A stretch of 64,000 nt of DNA from Osedax fenrisi (GCA_964019155.1 OZ025240.1:20605021-20669020), one strand, 5' to 3'. Counted from the stretch's first letter, positions 12,809 to 22,317 are shown. Numbers and translations: made by a program. The notes: generated by a model from the sequence alone, not told the origin.

Positions 12809-12919
12809 AACTAAGTGTATGTGAGAGTCTACTACCTTTACAATATCCACTCTATAACATATATATATACTACTATTATAAATAATTATTATAATTATAT
12901 TAATATTAATATATATATA
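12341..12919. other. probable leader or LTR of the gypsy relic, plus AT tract
   Basis: 12341-12775 has mixed composition with no reading frame, and lies on the 5' side of the minus-strand gag relic, so an LTR or leader is the natural guess; no second copy is present to prove it. 12776-12806 is a TA dinucleotide run, and 12807-12919 is AT-rich DNA into which the next element is inserted. Confidence 0.4.
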
Positions 12920-13447
12920 TGTTGTCGCGTTTCCGCAAAGATAGTTCACAATCAGGTTATACGTTTTATTACGAAGAGAACAAGAACCCCGTACTATAAA
13001 CATGGGTATTATACATATTAATATTGAATTATATTTACAAGTCATTACGTTACCTTTTAGTATCAACAGATATTAATATATATAATATAATATATAATGT
13101 TAACGTTAATAATGTTAAAACAATAATTCGTAGTAGATAATGTAAATGATTTTATACGACTGTGTTGCATCGAGTGTAAGCATTAACTGTAGCGATTTAT
13201 AAATATCCTGTCATCCAGGCATTCGAATAACAACATTTAATATATAAAAACAGTTAATCTATCAGACGCCACGCCCCCTTCTTTACAAATATAAAATCAA
13301 ATCTAATTCCAATCAACAGTTATAATTATAATTGTACATTACCAAAAACATCCATTTCTATATTACATAATAATGTTCACATTTCTCATTCCCACATATA
13401 TACACACATACATTCTATCATAATTACCACTAGTATACCATACTACA
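12920..13447 (-). repeat. 3' LTR of the minus-strand gypsy element
   Basis: 528-bp direct repeat of 21755-22317. In element orientation it starts TGTAGTATGGTATACTAG and ends GAAACGCGACAACA. It lacks the 35-bp internal duplication present at the start of the other LTR. Confidence 0.93.
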
Positions 13448-13476
13448 TTCACCCCTACTAAAAAATTCCTCCACAC
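13448..13476 (-). other. polypurine tract next to the 3' LTR
   Basis: On the minus strand the sequence just before the 3' LTR is purine-rich, ending TAGTAGGGGTGAA immediately before TGTAGT. This is the expected plus-strand primer site. Confidence 0.7.
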
Positions 13477-13481
13477 CACAA

Positions 13482-14125
13482 TTATTCATTCACTCTCTTC
13501 AGATTCATTAAATTCTCACACTTAATACACTCATTATTCTTAATGCGATAAACCGCATTATCGCCAAGCTTTTCTATCACTGTCCACTTCTTATCACCCC
13601 AACTATTCTGTAACTTCCTTCTTCCTAAAACTCTATTATTTACTCTAACTATATCTCCTATCTCTAATGTATCATATTTCATATCTACAATTTGTTCCAT
13701 ATTACTACTCTCCCTAACTATTCGTTCTACCTCTTTCATCTTACACCGCGTATCCTCTACCCAATCACTGCCCTCATATTCCGTTATCCCTCCTAATTTC
13801 CGATCGACTAACAACTTTTCTTTCCTCATAAACATCAAATAAATTGGCGAGTAACCAGTTACTGCATGCGGGGTACGATTATATACGTATGTCAATTTAT
13901 TCAAGTGTGAAGGCCATTTTTTTTTCTTATTCACACTTAATGTCCTTAGTAAATTTTGAATCGTACGATTCATCCTCTCTACCTGCCCATTTCCCATTGG
14001 ATGATACGGTGTTGTATTACTCTGTTCTATTCCGAATAGTCCGCATAACTCCTTTATTAATGAAGACATAAAGTTTCTGCCTTGATCCGAATGGATTCTA
14101 TCGGGTACTCGAAAATTAAAAATCC
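13482..14125 (-). pseudogene. integrase C-terminal half of the minus-strand gypsy element
   Basis: Frame 14125-13482. It opens with FRVPDRIHSDQGRNF, carrying the second catalytic aspartate of the DDE integrase. It then has TTPYHPMGNGQVERMNRTI with the catalytic glutamate, AYNRTPH-like VYNRTPHAVTGYSPIYLMF, and a basic C-terminal domain with VRVNNRVLGRRKLQ. It ends in a stop just before the polypurine tract. The first catalytic aspartate is missing: between this frame and the preceding pol frame (which ends at 14146 in the HHCC region) only a few tens of bases remain where a few hundred are expected, so there is an internal deletion. Integration activity must be lost. Confidence 0.88.
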
Positions 14126-14145
14126 TTTAAGATATATATTGTTAT

Positions 14146-15389
14146 CTATATCCATGACCTAATGTCCCTATATTTGCCTATCCACGTATACATTTCATTT
14201 ATTTTTTGAGTTGTCCTTTCTATACCCTGGTGACCATTATCCTCATGAGCTCCTCTTAACACCTCTCCTACTAGACTACTTGGTACCATTAACCTGTCAT
14301 CATATCCTTCCCTTTTCTCATACAGAACTCCATCTCTAACTACTAATCTACCCACGTATCCATTCTTACTTGCAATTAATAGTGCTTTGCGAATAACACT
14401 GTCATTATTCTGCTCGATTCTTAATTTATCTCTCTCCATCATGGGTACCGTTTCCACTAACCCTAACTCTACCTCATAATCATCATACTCCTTGATCTCT
14501 GTATCTCCATTTCCTATATTTCTTACTCTTGATAATGCATCGGCTACCACATTTTCTTTTCCAGGTATATACTTATAGGTAATACCATAATCAGCTAATC
14601 TAGCCATCCATCTTTGTTCTAATGACGTCAATTCTTTTTTATGACTAATATATGATACGGCTGAGTTATCAGTAATTACAACACAACTACTATCCCTTAA
14701 ATAGTAACTAAACTTCTCAGTAATCGCCCATACTACTGCTAAAAATTCTAATTTTTTAGAAGAATAATTCGACTTATTCTGTTCTCCTCGGCGTAACGAT
14801 CTACTAGCGTACGCTACCTCTCTTTTCTCATATTTACCCACTATCTGACTTAATACAGCCCCCAACCCACTCGCAGATGCATCAGTTTCTACGATAAACT
14901 TCTCATCCCAATTCGGTACCACTAATATAGGTGACGAGCATAATGCTGTCTTTAGTTTAGTAAATGCCTGGTCACATTCTGTGTTCCACTCTACGTTTAC
15001 GCCCTTACTCCTTCTCCTCGAAACTGGCTTACCCTCCTTCTCATTCACCTCTACTATTAACTTATTTAATGGAGCCACTATTCCCGAAAATCCCTTTACA
15101 AATTTACGATAATAAGAGCAAAATCCTAATAGTGTCCTTACTTCCCTTAGTGACTTAGGTGTAGGCCAATCCCTTACTGCCTTTAGTTTTTCATCATCTG
15201 CCTCCAATCCCCTTTCTGACACCTTATGACCTAAGAATAATATTTTACTCTTAAAAAACTTACATTTGTCCACGTTTAACTTCAGCCCTACCTCTTCTAG
15301 TTTACTTAACACCCTATCTATTGTCTCTACATGCTGGTCAACATTATCCGAAAATATTACAATATCGTCTAAATAGCAAACTACGTTCT
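14146..15389 (-). pseudogene. reverse transcriptase C-terminus, RNase H and integrase zinc region of the minus-strand gypsy element
   Basis: The minus-strand frame open from the inner target duplication (15389) to 14146. It has YLDD catalytic residues a few codons after the insertion point (VVCYLDDIVIFSD), then the connection domain, RNase H (ETDASASGLGAVLSQ with an active-site Asp; KKLEFLAVVWAI with Glu; VVITDNSAVSYI with Asp), a tether, and the start of the integrase zinc domain (HEDNGHQGIERTTQKI). It stops at IRSWI where the CC pair should follow. The frame appears longer (to 15450) because it reads on into the nested LTR; those first 20 residues are not native. Confidence 0.92.
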
Positions 15390-15531
15390 TGTTATATGAT
15401 ATGCGCGCCTCTAGCGAGAAAGAGGAGAAAGAGGAAGTAAACAATAACAAATAATTAAGAATATAAAATGTTAGTTATATTTATATAGTATAGATAATTA
15501 GATATATATATATGTATTGTAGTATATAACA
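15390..15531 (+). repeat. 5' LTR of the nested Mag-like element
   Basis: 142 bp, starts TGTTATATGATATGCGCG and ends GTAGTATATAACA. Identical to 19593-19732 apart from one TA unit. Inverted terminal bases TGTTATAT/ATATAACA. The block ATAAAATGTTAG could hold the polyadenylation signal, but no canonical AATAAA stands out. Confidence 0.95.
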
Positions 15532-15533
15532 AT

Positions 15534-15548
15534 TGGCGACGAGGATTA
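15534..15548 (+). other. primer-binding site of the nested element
   Basis: TGGCGACGAGGATTA lies two bases after the 5' LTR. It begins TGG, complementary to the CCA end of a tRNA. Mag-type elements are reported to use tRNA-Ser; matching to a tRNA of this organism would settle it. Confidence 0.75.
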
Positions 15549-15602
15549 ACTAAAAACACAGAATATCTATTATTAAGTTTAGTTTAGTAAAAATTAGTAA
15601 AG

Positions 15603-16724
15603 ATGACTAATTTCGGAACTATTGGAGAATTCTGTGCCGATGAGGAAACGTTTTCAAGTTATTCAGAGAGAGTTGAAGCATATTTCTTAGCTAACGAAAT
15701 TAAAGATGGAGAGAAGAAGAAGGCAATATTAGTGACGGTGATAGGAGCCAGGACATATAAATTATTAAGGGACCTATTAATTCCAAAGAAGCCGATGGAA
15801 GTCACAGTACAGGTATTATTAGAAACACTAACAATACACTATGAACCAATTCCATGCGAAATAGTAGAACGGTTTAGATTTAATACTTGCGATAGACAAG
15901 ATAACCAGAAAATAGTTGATTATATTGCCGAACTAAGACGAAGAAGTGAGCATTGCAATTACGGTAACAAATTAGATGAACATATAAGAGATAGGCTAGT
16001 CTGCGGCGTTAAAAATAATCGAATACAACGAAGATTATTATCGGAAGAAAAATTGACGTTAAAAAGAGCTATTGAAATCGCCGTGGGACTGGAACTTGCA
16101 GAATTGAATTTAGCAACAATTGATTCTTGTCATAACAATAATTCGGTAATAAACAAGATTGATTATACTAGACATAATAAACGAAAGGAAGAGGAAATCG
16201 GAAGTAAAGTAGAGCATAGTAGGAATGACAAGTACAAACTGAAATGTACTGGTTGTGGGAATAACGGTCATGAGGTAGACAAATGTAGATGGAAGAAATG
16301 TAAATGTTATACATGTGGAAAGTTAGGACATTTAAAATATAAATGTCCCCATAAAGAGACTAATTATTTAACACAAGAAGCAGATGATGAAGAACTCATA
16401 TATTCCATGTTTACCGTAGAGACAAAGGAAGATGGAGTTATGACGACTACATTACGATTTAACGATATAAGTTGTACCCTACAAGTAGATACGGGTGCAG
16501 CGGTATCGGTTATATCAGAGAAGACCATGAAGGAGTTATGGAAACCAAGTAAACAACCGAAGTTACTATCATCATCTGTAAAATTACGTACTTTCACGAA
16601 TGAACTTATACCAGTGATGGGAAGAATAGAGGTAAAGACGGACGAAGGTAAATATATTAAATTGTATGTAGTAAGAGGATCTGTACCAAATATAGCAGGA
16701 AGGGATCTAATTAAACTGTTATGA
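15603..16724 (+). CDS. Gag-protease of the nested Mag-like element
   Basis: 373 codons from ATG at 15603. Residues 1-200 form the capsid-like region with charged C-terminus. Two CCHC zinc knuckles follow at about 215-228 (CTGCGNNGHEVDKC) and 235-248 (CYTCGKLGHLKYKC), which bind genomic RNA. An aspartic-protease domain follows with active site DTGA at about 296-299 and a downstream GRD motif near the C-terminus. The frame stops at TGA (16722-16724), but the same frame continues into reverse transcriptase without another gap, so this is most likely a nonsense mutation in a gag-pol fusion rather than a natural gag end. Read-through could also be argued, as there is no frameshift. Confidence 0.9.
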   Translation: MTNFGTIGEFCADEETFSSYSERVEAYFLANEIKDGEKKKAILVTVIGARTYKLLRDLLIPKKPMEVTVQVLLETLTIHYEPIPCEIVERFRFNTCDRQDNQKIVDYIAELRRRSEHCNYGNKLDEHIRDRLVCGVKNNRIQRRLLSEEKLTLKRAIEIAVGLELAELNLATIDSCHNNNSVINKIDYTRHNKRKEEEIGSKVEHSRNDKYKLKCTGCGNNGHEVDKCRWKKCKCYTCGKLGHLKYKCPHKETNYLTQEADDEELIYSMFTVETKEDGVMTTTLRFNDISCTLQVDTGAAVSVISEKTMKELWKPSKQPKLLSSSVKLRTFTNELIPVMGRIEVKTDEGKYIKLYVVRGSVPNIAGRDLIKLL

Positions 16725-17510
16725 CTAGACTGGGGGAATGCTGTTCCATGTAATCGAATTGCACATAGCTCGATGGGTACATGGAAACAAGAGTTCCCAG
16801 AAATTTTCAGGGAAGGATTGGGTTGTATGAGGGGCATTAGTGGTAAATTATATGTGGAAAAAGATGTTAAACCAATATTTTTTAAAGCACGAAATGTTCC
16901 ATACGCCATGAAAGACATAGTAGAGACAGAGATAGAAAGATTGAGGCATGAAGGGGTTATTGTAGAAGTAACTCATTCAGAATGGGCAACACCTATAGTA
17001 CCGATCTTAAAGAGAGATGGAACCATACGAATTTGTGGCGACTATAAAATTACTATAAATAAGGTATCGAGGTTGGATTGTTATCCAATTCCAAGAATTG
17101 ATGATTTGTATGCAAATTTAGCAGGGGGGGTTGAATTTAGTACCCTAGACCTATCAAACGCATACTTACAAATGCCATTAACAGAAGAGTCTAAGAAATA
17201 TACCACAATTAATACCCATATAGGACTATTTCAGTATAATAGGTTGTGTTTTGGTATAGCTTCTGCTCCAGCGATGTTCCAAAGAGTCATGGATAACTTA
17301 ATAAAAGGTATACCCAATGTATGTAGATATTTAGATGATATATTAGTAACGGGCGTAAATGAAGTGGAACACGACCGCAATTTAAGGAAGGTTTTAGAAC
17401 GACTAGAAAAGGCCGGAATACGACTGAATGAAAATAAGTGCCAATTAAAAAAGAACGAAGTACAGTATTTAGGATATATCATTAATAAGGAGGGTCTACG
17501 ACCTATATAG
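16725..17510 (+). CDS. reverse transcriptase of the nested Mag-like element
   Basis: In the same frame as the preceding gag-protease; first available ATG at 16773. It carries the finger and palm motifs: WATPIVPILKRDGTIRICGD, the first catalytic Asp in FSTLDLSNAYLQ (residue about 126 from that ATG), GLFQYNRLCFGIASAPAMFQ, and the YLDD box at about 186-189. The frame is cut by TAG at 17508-17510, at the junction with the connection domain, and then continues in the same frame. The polymerase core itself is intact. Confidence 0.92.
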   Translation, partial: LDWGNAVPCNRIAHSSMGTWKQEFPEIFREGLGCMRGISGKLYVEKDVKPIFFKARNVPYAMKDIVETEIERLRHEGVIVEVTHSEWATPIVPILKRDGTIRICGDYKITINKVSRLDCYPIPRIDDLYANLAGGVEFSTLDLSNAYLQMPLTEESKKYTTINTHIGLFQYNRLCFGIASAPAMFQRVMDNLIKGIPNVCRYLDDILVTGVNEVEHDRNLRKVLERLEKAGIRLNENKCQLKKNEVQYLGYIINKEGLRPI

Positions 17511-19529
17511 TCGAAGGTAGAAGCCATACGAGATGCACCAAGACCGACTAATACAACACAACTTCGTGCCTACTTGGGCATGTTGAACTATTACGGAAAA
17601 TTTCTAAAGAATATGTCTAACTTACTAGGCCCAATACACATATTGTTAAAGAAAAATAAACGATGGCACTGGTCTGACGAATGCGAAAAATCATTTATAG
17701 AATCAAAGAAGAGATTAATGTCGGCCGATCTACTAGTTCACTTTGATGCAAGTAAGGAGATCATAATTACATGTGACGCATCACAATATGGAATTGGTGC
17801 AGTGATGTCTCATATAATGGAAGATGCGACGGAACGACCAATAGCGTTTATTTCCAGAACTGTAGCGCCAGCAGAAAAGAATTATTCACAAATTGAGAAG
17901 GAAGCACTGGGGGTAATATTTGCAGTGAAGAAATTTCATAAATATTTGTTTGGAAGGAAATTCATTATTGCAAATGATCATAGACCTCTATTGACATTAT
18001 TCAATAGTAATAAAGGTATACCACAAATGGTATCTGGAAGGATACAACGGTGGGCACTAACATTATCCGCATATGATTATACATTCAAATATTTGCCGGG
18101 AACTAAGATACCACATGCAGATGCACTCAGTAGACTACCATCACATAGGGCTACAGAAGAAGTTCAACCACTACCTGAAATAATATTTACCATAGAGACA
18201 ATAGAGGACAAATTAATCGACTGTAAGTTATTGGAAAAGGCAGTAATAGAAGATACCATGTTAAAACAAGTTAAAAGATACATCAGATATGGATGGCCAG
18301 AAGAGAATACTCTGAGAAATGAGGGTATTGTATATTATAGAAGGAGAACTGAACTTCATACTCATAATGAATTAATATTATGGGGGTCAAGAGTTATAAT
18401 ACCACGGTCATGGCAGAGAAAAGTATTGAAATTATTACACGAAGGACATCCAGGAATGACACGTATGAAGGGTTTAGCAAGAAGTTATTTCTGGTGGCCC
18501 TTAATGGATATGGATATAGAATCAATTGTTCAGGAATGTCCCGGGTGTCAAAATAGTAGAAATTTGACTGAATGCAAATACAGTTCGTGGCCAGATCCCC
18601 AACAACCTTGGAAAAGAATTCATATGGATTTCGCTGGCCCTTTTTTGGGTCATATGTATTTAATAGTAGTCGATGCATATACTAAATGGCTAGACGTAAT
18701 AGTAATGGGGCACGTTACATCTTGTAAAATAATAGAAAAATTACAAGAAATATTCGCGACACATGGTTTACCACAGATCATCGTTACTGATAATGGTACA
18801 AATTTTGCAAGCTCCGAAATGTCACAATACATGAAGAATAATGGTATTAGACATCTATTTTCACCGCCATATCATCCAGCATCTAATGGAATAGCGGAAA
18901 GAGCGGTACAGACATTTAAGAAAGCTATGGGAAGAACAGAAGGAGAAGGATCAATTCACGAGAAAATACAGAGATTCTTATTAAATTACAGAATTACACC
19001 ACATACACTAAAAGGGAAGGCACCATGTGAATTACTGCTGGGCAGAATAATTAGATCAAAATTAGATCTCTTACTTCCCATGGACAAAGAAGGCGAGTAC
19101 AAACAAGAAAAGAGGAACCTGTATAACCCAGGGGATGCTGTATTCGCAAAAGACTTTAGGAATAACCATAATTGGCTAGAAGGTAGAATTGAAGAAATAC
19201 ATAATTCTATAGCATGGGTTAGACTACCAGATGGAAGAAGTATTAGACGTCATATAAACCATCTACGAACGAGAGGTAGCCAAAGTATATTGAGGAAACC
19301 ACCAGAAATAGAGGAAGACGTTCGTTCAGAACCTGACATAAGACAAGAACCTATTATAACACCAGAAAACGCTATAGAATCTGAAATACCACTGTCGAAT
19401 TCGTTCCATTCAGAAATATCAAGAGAACAAACAGAATCACAGAATGTTGAAGATTATCCGACGATTGATGTCCCACCATTGAGGAGATCATCACGGGAGA
19501 CTCGTCGACCCAAACGTTTCGACGAGTAG
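17511..19529 (+). CDS. RNase H and integrase of the nested Mag-like element
   Basis: Same frame as the two preceding pieces; first ATG at 17574, 651 codons from there. RNase H motifs: IITCDASQYGIGAVMS, YSQIEKEALGVIFAVKKF, ANDHRPLLTLF. The integrase follows: HHCC zinc site (HEGHPGMTRMK, then CPGCQ), the catalytic core with MDFAGPF (Asp), IVTDNGTNF (Asp) and SNGIAERAVQTFKKA (Glu), then a C-terminal domain with DGRSIRRHINHL. All three DDE residues are present. Ends at TAG 17 codons before the polypurine tract. Host-level function: integrates the element cDNA into chromosomes. Confidence 0.94.
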   Translation, partial: SKVEAIRDAPRPTNTTQLRAYLGMLNYYGKFLKNMSNLLGPIHILLKKNKRWHWSDECEKSFIESKKRLMSADLLVHFDASKEIIITCDASQYGIGAVMSHIMEDATERPIAFISRTVAPAEKNYSQIEKEALGVIFAVKKFHKYLFGRKFIIANDHRPLLTLFNSNKGIPQMVSGRIQRWALTLSAYDYTFKYLPGTKIPHADALSRLPSHRATEEVQPLPEIIFTIETIEDKLIDCKLLEKAVIEDTMLKQVKRYIRYGWPEENTLRNEGIVYYRRRTELHTHNELILWGSRVIIPRSWQRKVLKLLHEGHPGMTRMKGLARSYFWWPLMDMDIESIVQECPGCQNSRNLTECKYSSWPDPQQPWKRIHMDFAGPFLGHMYLIVVDAYTKWLDVIVMGHVTSCKIIEKLQEIFATHGLPQIIVTDNGTNFASSEMSQYMKNNGIRHLFSPPYHPASNGIAERAVQTFKKAMGRTEGEGSIHEKIQRFLLNYRITPHTLKGKAPCELLLGRIIRSKLDLLLPMDKEGEYKQEKRNLYNPGDAVFAKDFRNNHNWLEGRIEEIHNSIAWVRLPDGRSIRRHINHLRTRGSQSILRKPPEIEEDVRSEPDIRQEPIITPENAIESEIPLSNSFHSEISREQTESQNVEDYPTIDVPPLRRSSRETRRPKRFDE

Positions 19530-19572
19530 GTGATCCTGATTTATCAGGATAGACATCAGCATCGACTGATGT

Positions 19573-19592
19573 CGAGGAAGGAAGAAGAGACG
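19573..19592 (+). other. polypurine tract of the nested element
   Basis: GAGGAAGGAAGAAGAGA immediately precedes the 3' LTR, with two bases (CG) between. Expected start site for plus-strand DNA synthesis. Confidence 0.85.
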
Positions 19593-19732
19593 TGTTATAT
19601 GATATGCGCGCCTCTAGCGAGAAAGAGGAGAAAGAGGAAGTAAACAATAACAAATAATTAAGAATATAAAATGTTAGTTATATTTATATAGTATAGATAA
19701 TTAGATATATATATGTATTGTAGTATATAACA
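19593..19732 (+). repeat. 3' LTR of the nested Mag-like element
   Basis: 140 bp, identical to 15390-15531 except for one TA unit less in the dinucleotide run. Followed by the GTTCT target duplication. Confidence 0.95.
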
Positions 19733-20824
19733 GTTCTCAAATGTATTATCTCTAAACAGGTTAATCATGATTCTCTGAAACGTTGCCGGTGCATTGATTA
19801 ACCCAAATGGCATTCTGACAAATTGATATAGACCCAAGGGCGAAATAAATGCAGTTTTATGCTGGTCCTCCCTAACAACTGGAATCTGATTGTACGCAGA
19901 TTTAAGGTCTAATGAAGTATAATACTTTTTACCCGCAACGATATCCAATAGGTCATCTACCCTTCGTAAAGGATAAGTATCTCTTATAGTTTTACAATTT
20001 AACTTTCTATAATCTATACATAAACGAATGTCTCCTGATTTTTTTTTTACAATCACCATAGGACTACAGTAGTTACTTTCAGACGGTTCAATAATACCCT
20101 CTCTCAATAAACTCTCTAAATGATCCTTAACTTGTTGAAGTTGTGCCGGAGGTATTCTCCTATACCCCGAATTCACAGGTACATTGTCTATCGTTCTAAT
20201 ATGATGTAACCCTGCCCTCGATTCTGATAAATGTTCCCCTTTCTTTGCGAAAGCTTTCTCCCTACTTTTTAATACTGCTCTTAATTTCCCTTTGATTGCT
20301 ACATCACTTATTCCTACTAATCCATCTAACCAATAATCCTCACTCTTTATCACCATTACTCCATTTTCTATAAGTATCCTATTACTTATCTCCTCATTTT
20401 TTACCATTACTTCCCCTAATCTATCACTTATCCTATCATTCTGTAGTTTCCCAATTATATTCATTCCAATTATTCTCAACTGTTCATTGTCCACTAATAA
20501 AAATCCTACTTCCTCTATCGTACGGCCCTCTATCATTACATTAGTTTCAAAATACCCTAGATACGGTATTAATCCCTCATTAGCGGCCTTAATAGTTAAC
20601 CATGGTAGTTTTCCATTAAACCGTGTATCTTTCAATTTATTAAAAAAACTTAATGGTAAGATCGATACCTGACTCCCACTATCTACAAGACACTGTATTC
20701 GCTGTCCTTTCACCATTACCATAACCTCCCTTCTATTCCCAACTAACTGACCTCTCAACCTCTCTCTGCGGGTATCTCTAATTGCTCTACTCGACCCGCT
20801 TAATGCAGAACATTCGAGTTTAAA
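19733..20824 (-). pseudogene. protease and N-terminal reverse transcriptase of the minus-strand gypsy element
   Basis: Pol frame on the minus strand, in the -1 frame relative to gag and entered through the slippery site at 20818-20824. The protease has CLVDSGSQVSILPLSFF (DSG rather than DTG). The reverse transcriptase has GYRRIPPAQLQQVKDHLESL, SGDIRLCIDYRKLN, TSLDLKSAYNQIP (first catalytic Asp) and FVRMPFGLINAPATFQRIM. It is cut at 19733 by the nested element, a few codons before YLDD; the remainder lies at 15389 downward. Residues that appear past the cut derive from the nested LTR. Confidence 0.92.
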
Positions 20825-21606
20825 TTACTCCTACACCATCTTGAGATATGCCCCTGCTTCCCACATTTGAAACATACTATTTCTACTCTACTTCTTCTAT
20901 TCATACTCGATTCTAGTGCACGATACCTCCCTTCCCATTCCCTATTAGTTAACTCTAACTTCCTTAATTTCTCTTCTAAGTTATTTTCCCTCGACCTATC
21001 TATATCTCTAACCTCTACCTTATAACACACCTCTTCCGCTAATTCTTCACCTTCCTTTTCCCATTTTACTGCAACCCTCCTAAGATCCTTAATCGATGAC
21101 TTCCCAAGCAAAATCATACTCCTTCTTAACTCTACAGATTTTAAATTATGTTTTATACTTTCAATTATGACCTCCTCCCAGCTCCCATCTACTACTTTTA
21201 ACTCCATGCCTAATTCTAAAAGCCCATCTATGAACTTACTAACACTTTCGGTATCCCCTTGCTTCCTAGCCATTATCGAATAAATCATCTCGCCTTTAGA
21301 TTTACTCGATGCATATCTATCTCTTAGACTTTCCTTTATTTTTATAATATCCGTCATATCTTCTCCTAACATCATTACTAAGTAAATCTTTGCTGCACCT
21401 ATCACGTGATAGCAAGCAAAGGATGCAGCCTCACTATCATTTATTCCCTTTAATCTTACACATTCATTTAACTCTCGTATCCATCTACCTACTTCTGTAC
21501 TAACATCAAACTTTTCTAACTTCACATATGACATATCACTACTATTTCCCTTAATTAGTTTCACACTATCCTTAACATCCATGACTCTACCAGATCTTAA
21601 TATCAT
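20800..21606 (-). CDS. Gag of the minus-strand gypsy element
   Basis: 268 codons from ATG at 21606. A capsid-like helical region (SFACYHVIGAAKIYLVM, DRYASSKSKGEMIYSI), then a charged segment (RDIDRSRENNLEEKLRKLEL, probably coiled), then one CCHC zinc knuckle near the C-terminus (CFKCGKQGHISRWC). No internal stops. It ends at TAA (20802-20800), 15 bases after a U UUA AAC heptamer. Single-knuckle gags of this length are usual for animal gypsy elements. Confidence 0.92.
   Translation of the reverse strand: MILRSGRVMDVKDSVKLIKGNSSDMSYVKLEKFDVSTEVGRWIRELNECVRLKGINDSEAASFACYHVIGAAKIYLVMMLGEDMTDIIKIKESLRDRYASSKSKGEMIYSIMARKQGDTESVSKFIDGLLELGMELKVVDGSWEEVIIESIKHNLKSVELRRSMILLGKSSIKDLRRVAVKWEKEGEELAEEVCYKVEVRDIDRSRENNLEEKLRKLELTNREWEGRYRALESSMNRRSRVEIVCFKCGKQGHISRWCRSNLNSNVLH
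20818..20824 (-). promoter_or_regulatory. candidate -1 ribosomal frameshift heptamer between gag and pol
   Basis: On the minus strand the heptamer is TTTAAAC, with gag codons TTA AAC, i.e. the canonical X XXY YYZ arrangement U UUA AAC. Slippage by -1 puts the ribosome in the frame that stays open through protease and reverse transcriptase. Downstream, GCGGGT (20799-20794) can pair with ACCCGC (20773-20768), and ACTCGA overlapping the heptamer can pair with TCGAGT within the same stretch, so an H-type pseudoknot is possible. The spacing to the GCGGGT stem is about 18 bases, longer than usual. Confidence 0.75.
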
Positions 21607-21740
21607 TCACATACACACACCACACTTAGTCATTCAGAACTTTTTTTTATTAAAAAATAAGCGGGCGTGTCTATCTAATAGATTAACTAACATAAGCCGG
21701 GGTTTTCTTTAATGTATCCAAATCGTACGTGCTGTTGTTC

Positions 21741-21753
21741 GCCGCTGTCACCA
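21741..21753 (-). other. primer-binding site of the minus-strand gypsy element
   Basis: On the minus strand, TGGTGACAGCGGC begins one base after the 5' LTR, complementary to a tRNA ending in CCA. I cannot name the tRNA. Confidence 0.7.
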
Positions 21754-21754
21754 A

Positions 21755-22317
21755 TGTTGTCGCGTTTCCGCAAAGATAGTTCACAATCAGGTTATACGTT
21801 TTATTACGAAGAGAACAAGAACCCCGTACTATAAACATGGGTATTATACATATTAATATTGAATTATATTTACAAGTCATTACGTTACCTTTTAGTATCA
21901 ACAGATATTAATATATATAATATAATATATAATGTTAACGTTAATAATGTTAAAACAATAATTCGTAGTAGATAATGTAAATGATTTTATACGACTGTGT
22001 TGCATCGAGTGTAAGCATTCACTGTAGCAATTTATAAATATCCTGTCATCCAGGCATTCGAATAACAACATTTAATATATAAAAACAGTTAATCTATCAG
22101 ACGCCACGCCCCCTTCTTTACAAATATAAAATCAAATCTAATTCCAATCAACAGTTATAATTATAATTGTACATTACCAAAAACATCCATTTCTATATTA
22201 CATAATAATGTTCACATTTCTCATTCCCACATATATACACACATACATTCTATCATAATTACCACTAGTATACCATACTACATTCTATCATAATTACCAC
22301 TAGTATACCATACTACA
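21755..22317 (-). repeat. 5' LTR of the minus-strand gypsy element
   Basis: 563 bp. Same as the 3' LTR except for two visible substitutions (near 22018-22030) and a tandem duplication of a 35-bp unit (CATTCTATCATAATTACC... start) at its outer edge, 22248-22317. The duplication lies in U3, where tandem enhancer-like copies are common in LTR elements. Confidence 0.93.

Larger units (their letters stand above)
15390..19732 (+). mobile_element. Mag-like Ty3/gypsy retrotransposon nested in the other gypsy element
   Basis: A 4343-bp element on the plus strand with very short LTRs (142 and 140 bp), inserted into the reverse-transcriptase gene of the host element and flanked by a perfect 5-bp target duplication, GTTCT (15385-15389 and 19733-19737). 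It has a primer-binding site, gag-protease, reverse transcriptase, RNase H, integrase and a polypurine tract, all in one reading frame broken only by two stop codons. The reverse-transcriptase motifs (THIGLFQYNRLCFGIASAPA, YLDDILVTG), DTGA protease and two CCHC knuckles are typical of the Mag/K02A2.6 lineage. LTRs differ only by one TA unit in a dinucleotide run, so the insertion is very young. Confidence 0.95.
12920..22317 (-). mobile_element. Ty3/gypsy LTR retrotransposon, interrupted by a second one
   Basis: A complete LTR retrotransposon in minus orientation, 9.4 kb as it stands, about 5 kb without the nested insert. Order on the minus strand: 5' LTR (22317-21755), primer-binding site, gag with one CCHC knuckle, protease and reverse transcriptase in the -1 frame, RNase H, integrase, polypurine tract, 3' LTR (13447-12920). 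The LTRs begin TG and end CA. They differ by two substitutions that I can see and a 35-bp duplication at the 5' edge of the 5' LTR, so it is recent. It sits in an AT dinucleotide tract, so its target duplication cannot be read with certainty. It is dead: the reverse transcriptase is split by insertion, and the integrase has lost its zinc-site half and first catalytic aspartate. Confidence 0.93.

Noticed and set aside
14146..15450. A continuous 434-codon protein starting MLLFTSSFSS
   Set aside because: The first 20 codons are the reverse complement of the nested element's LTR; the native reading frame starts at the target duplication.
16722..17510. Reassigned stop codons in this organism (TAA/TAG read as Gln)
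   Set aside because: Suggestive in the gene relic at 28225, but intact gypsy frames end normally at TAA/TAG and other relics have stops where Lys, Arg, Glu or Trp is expected. C-to-T decay explains the bias. Left as an open question in the findings.
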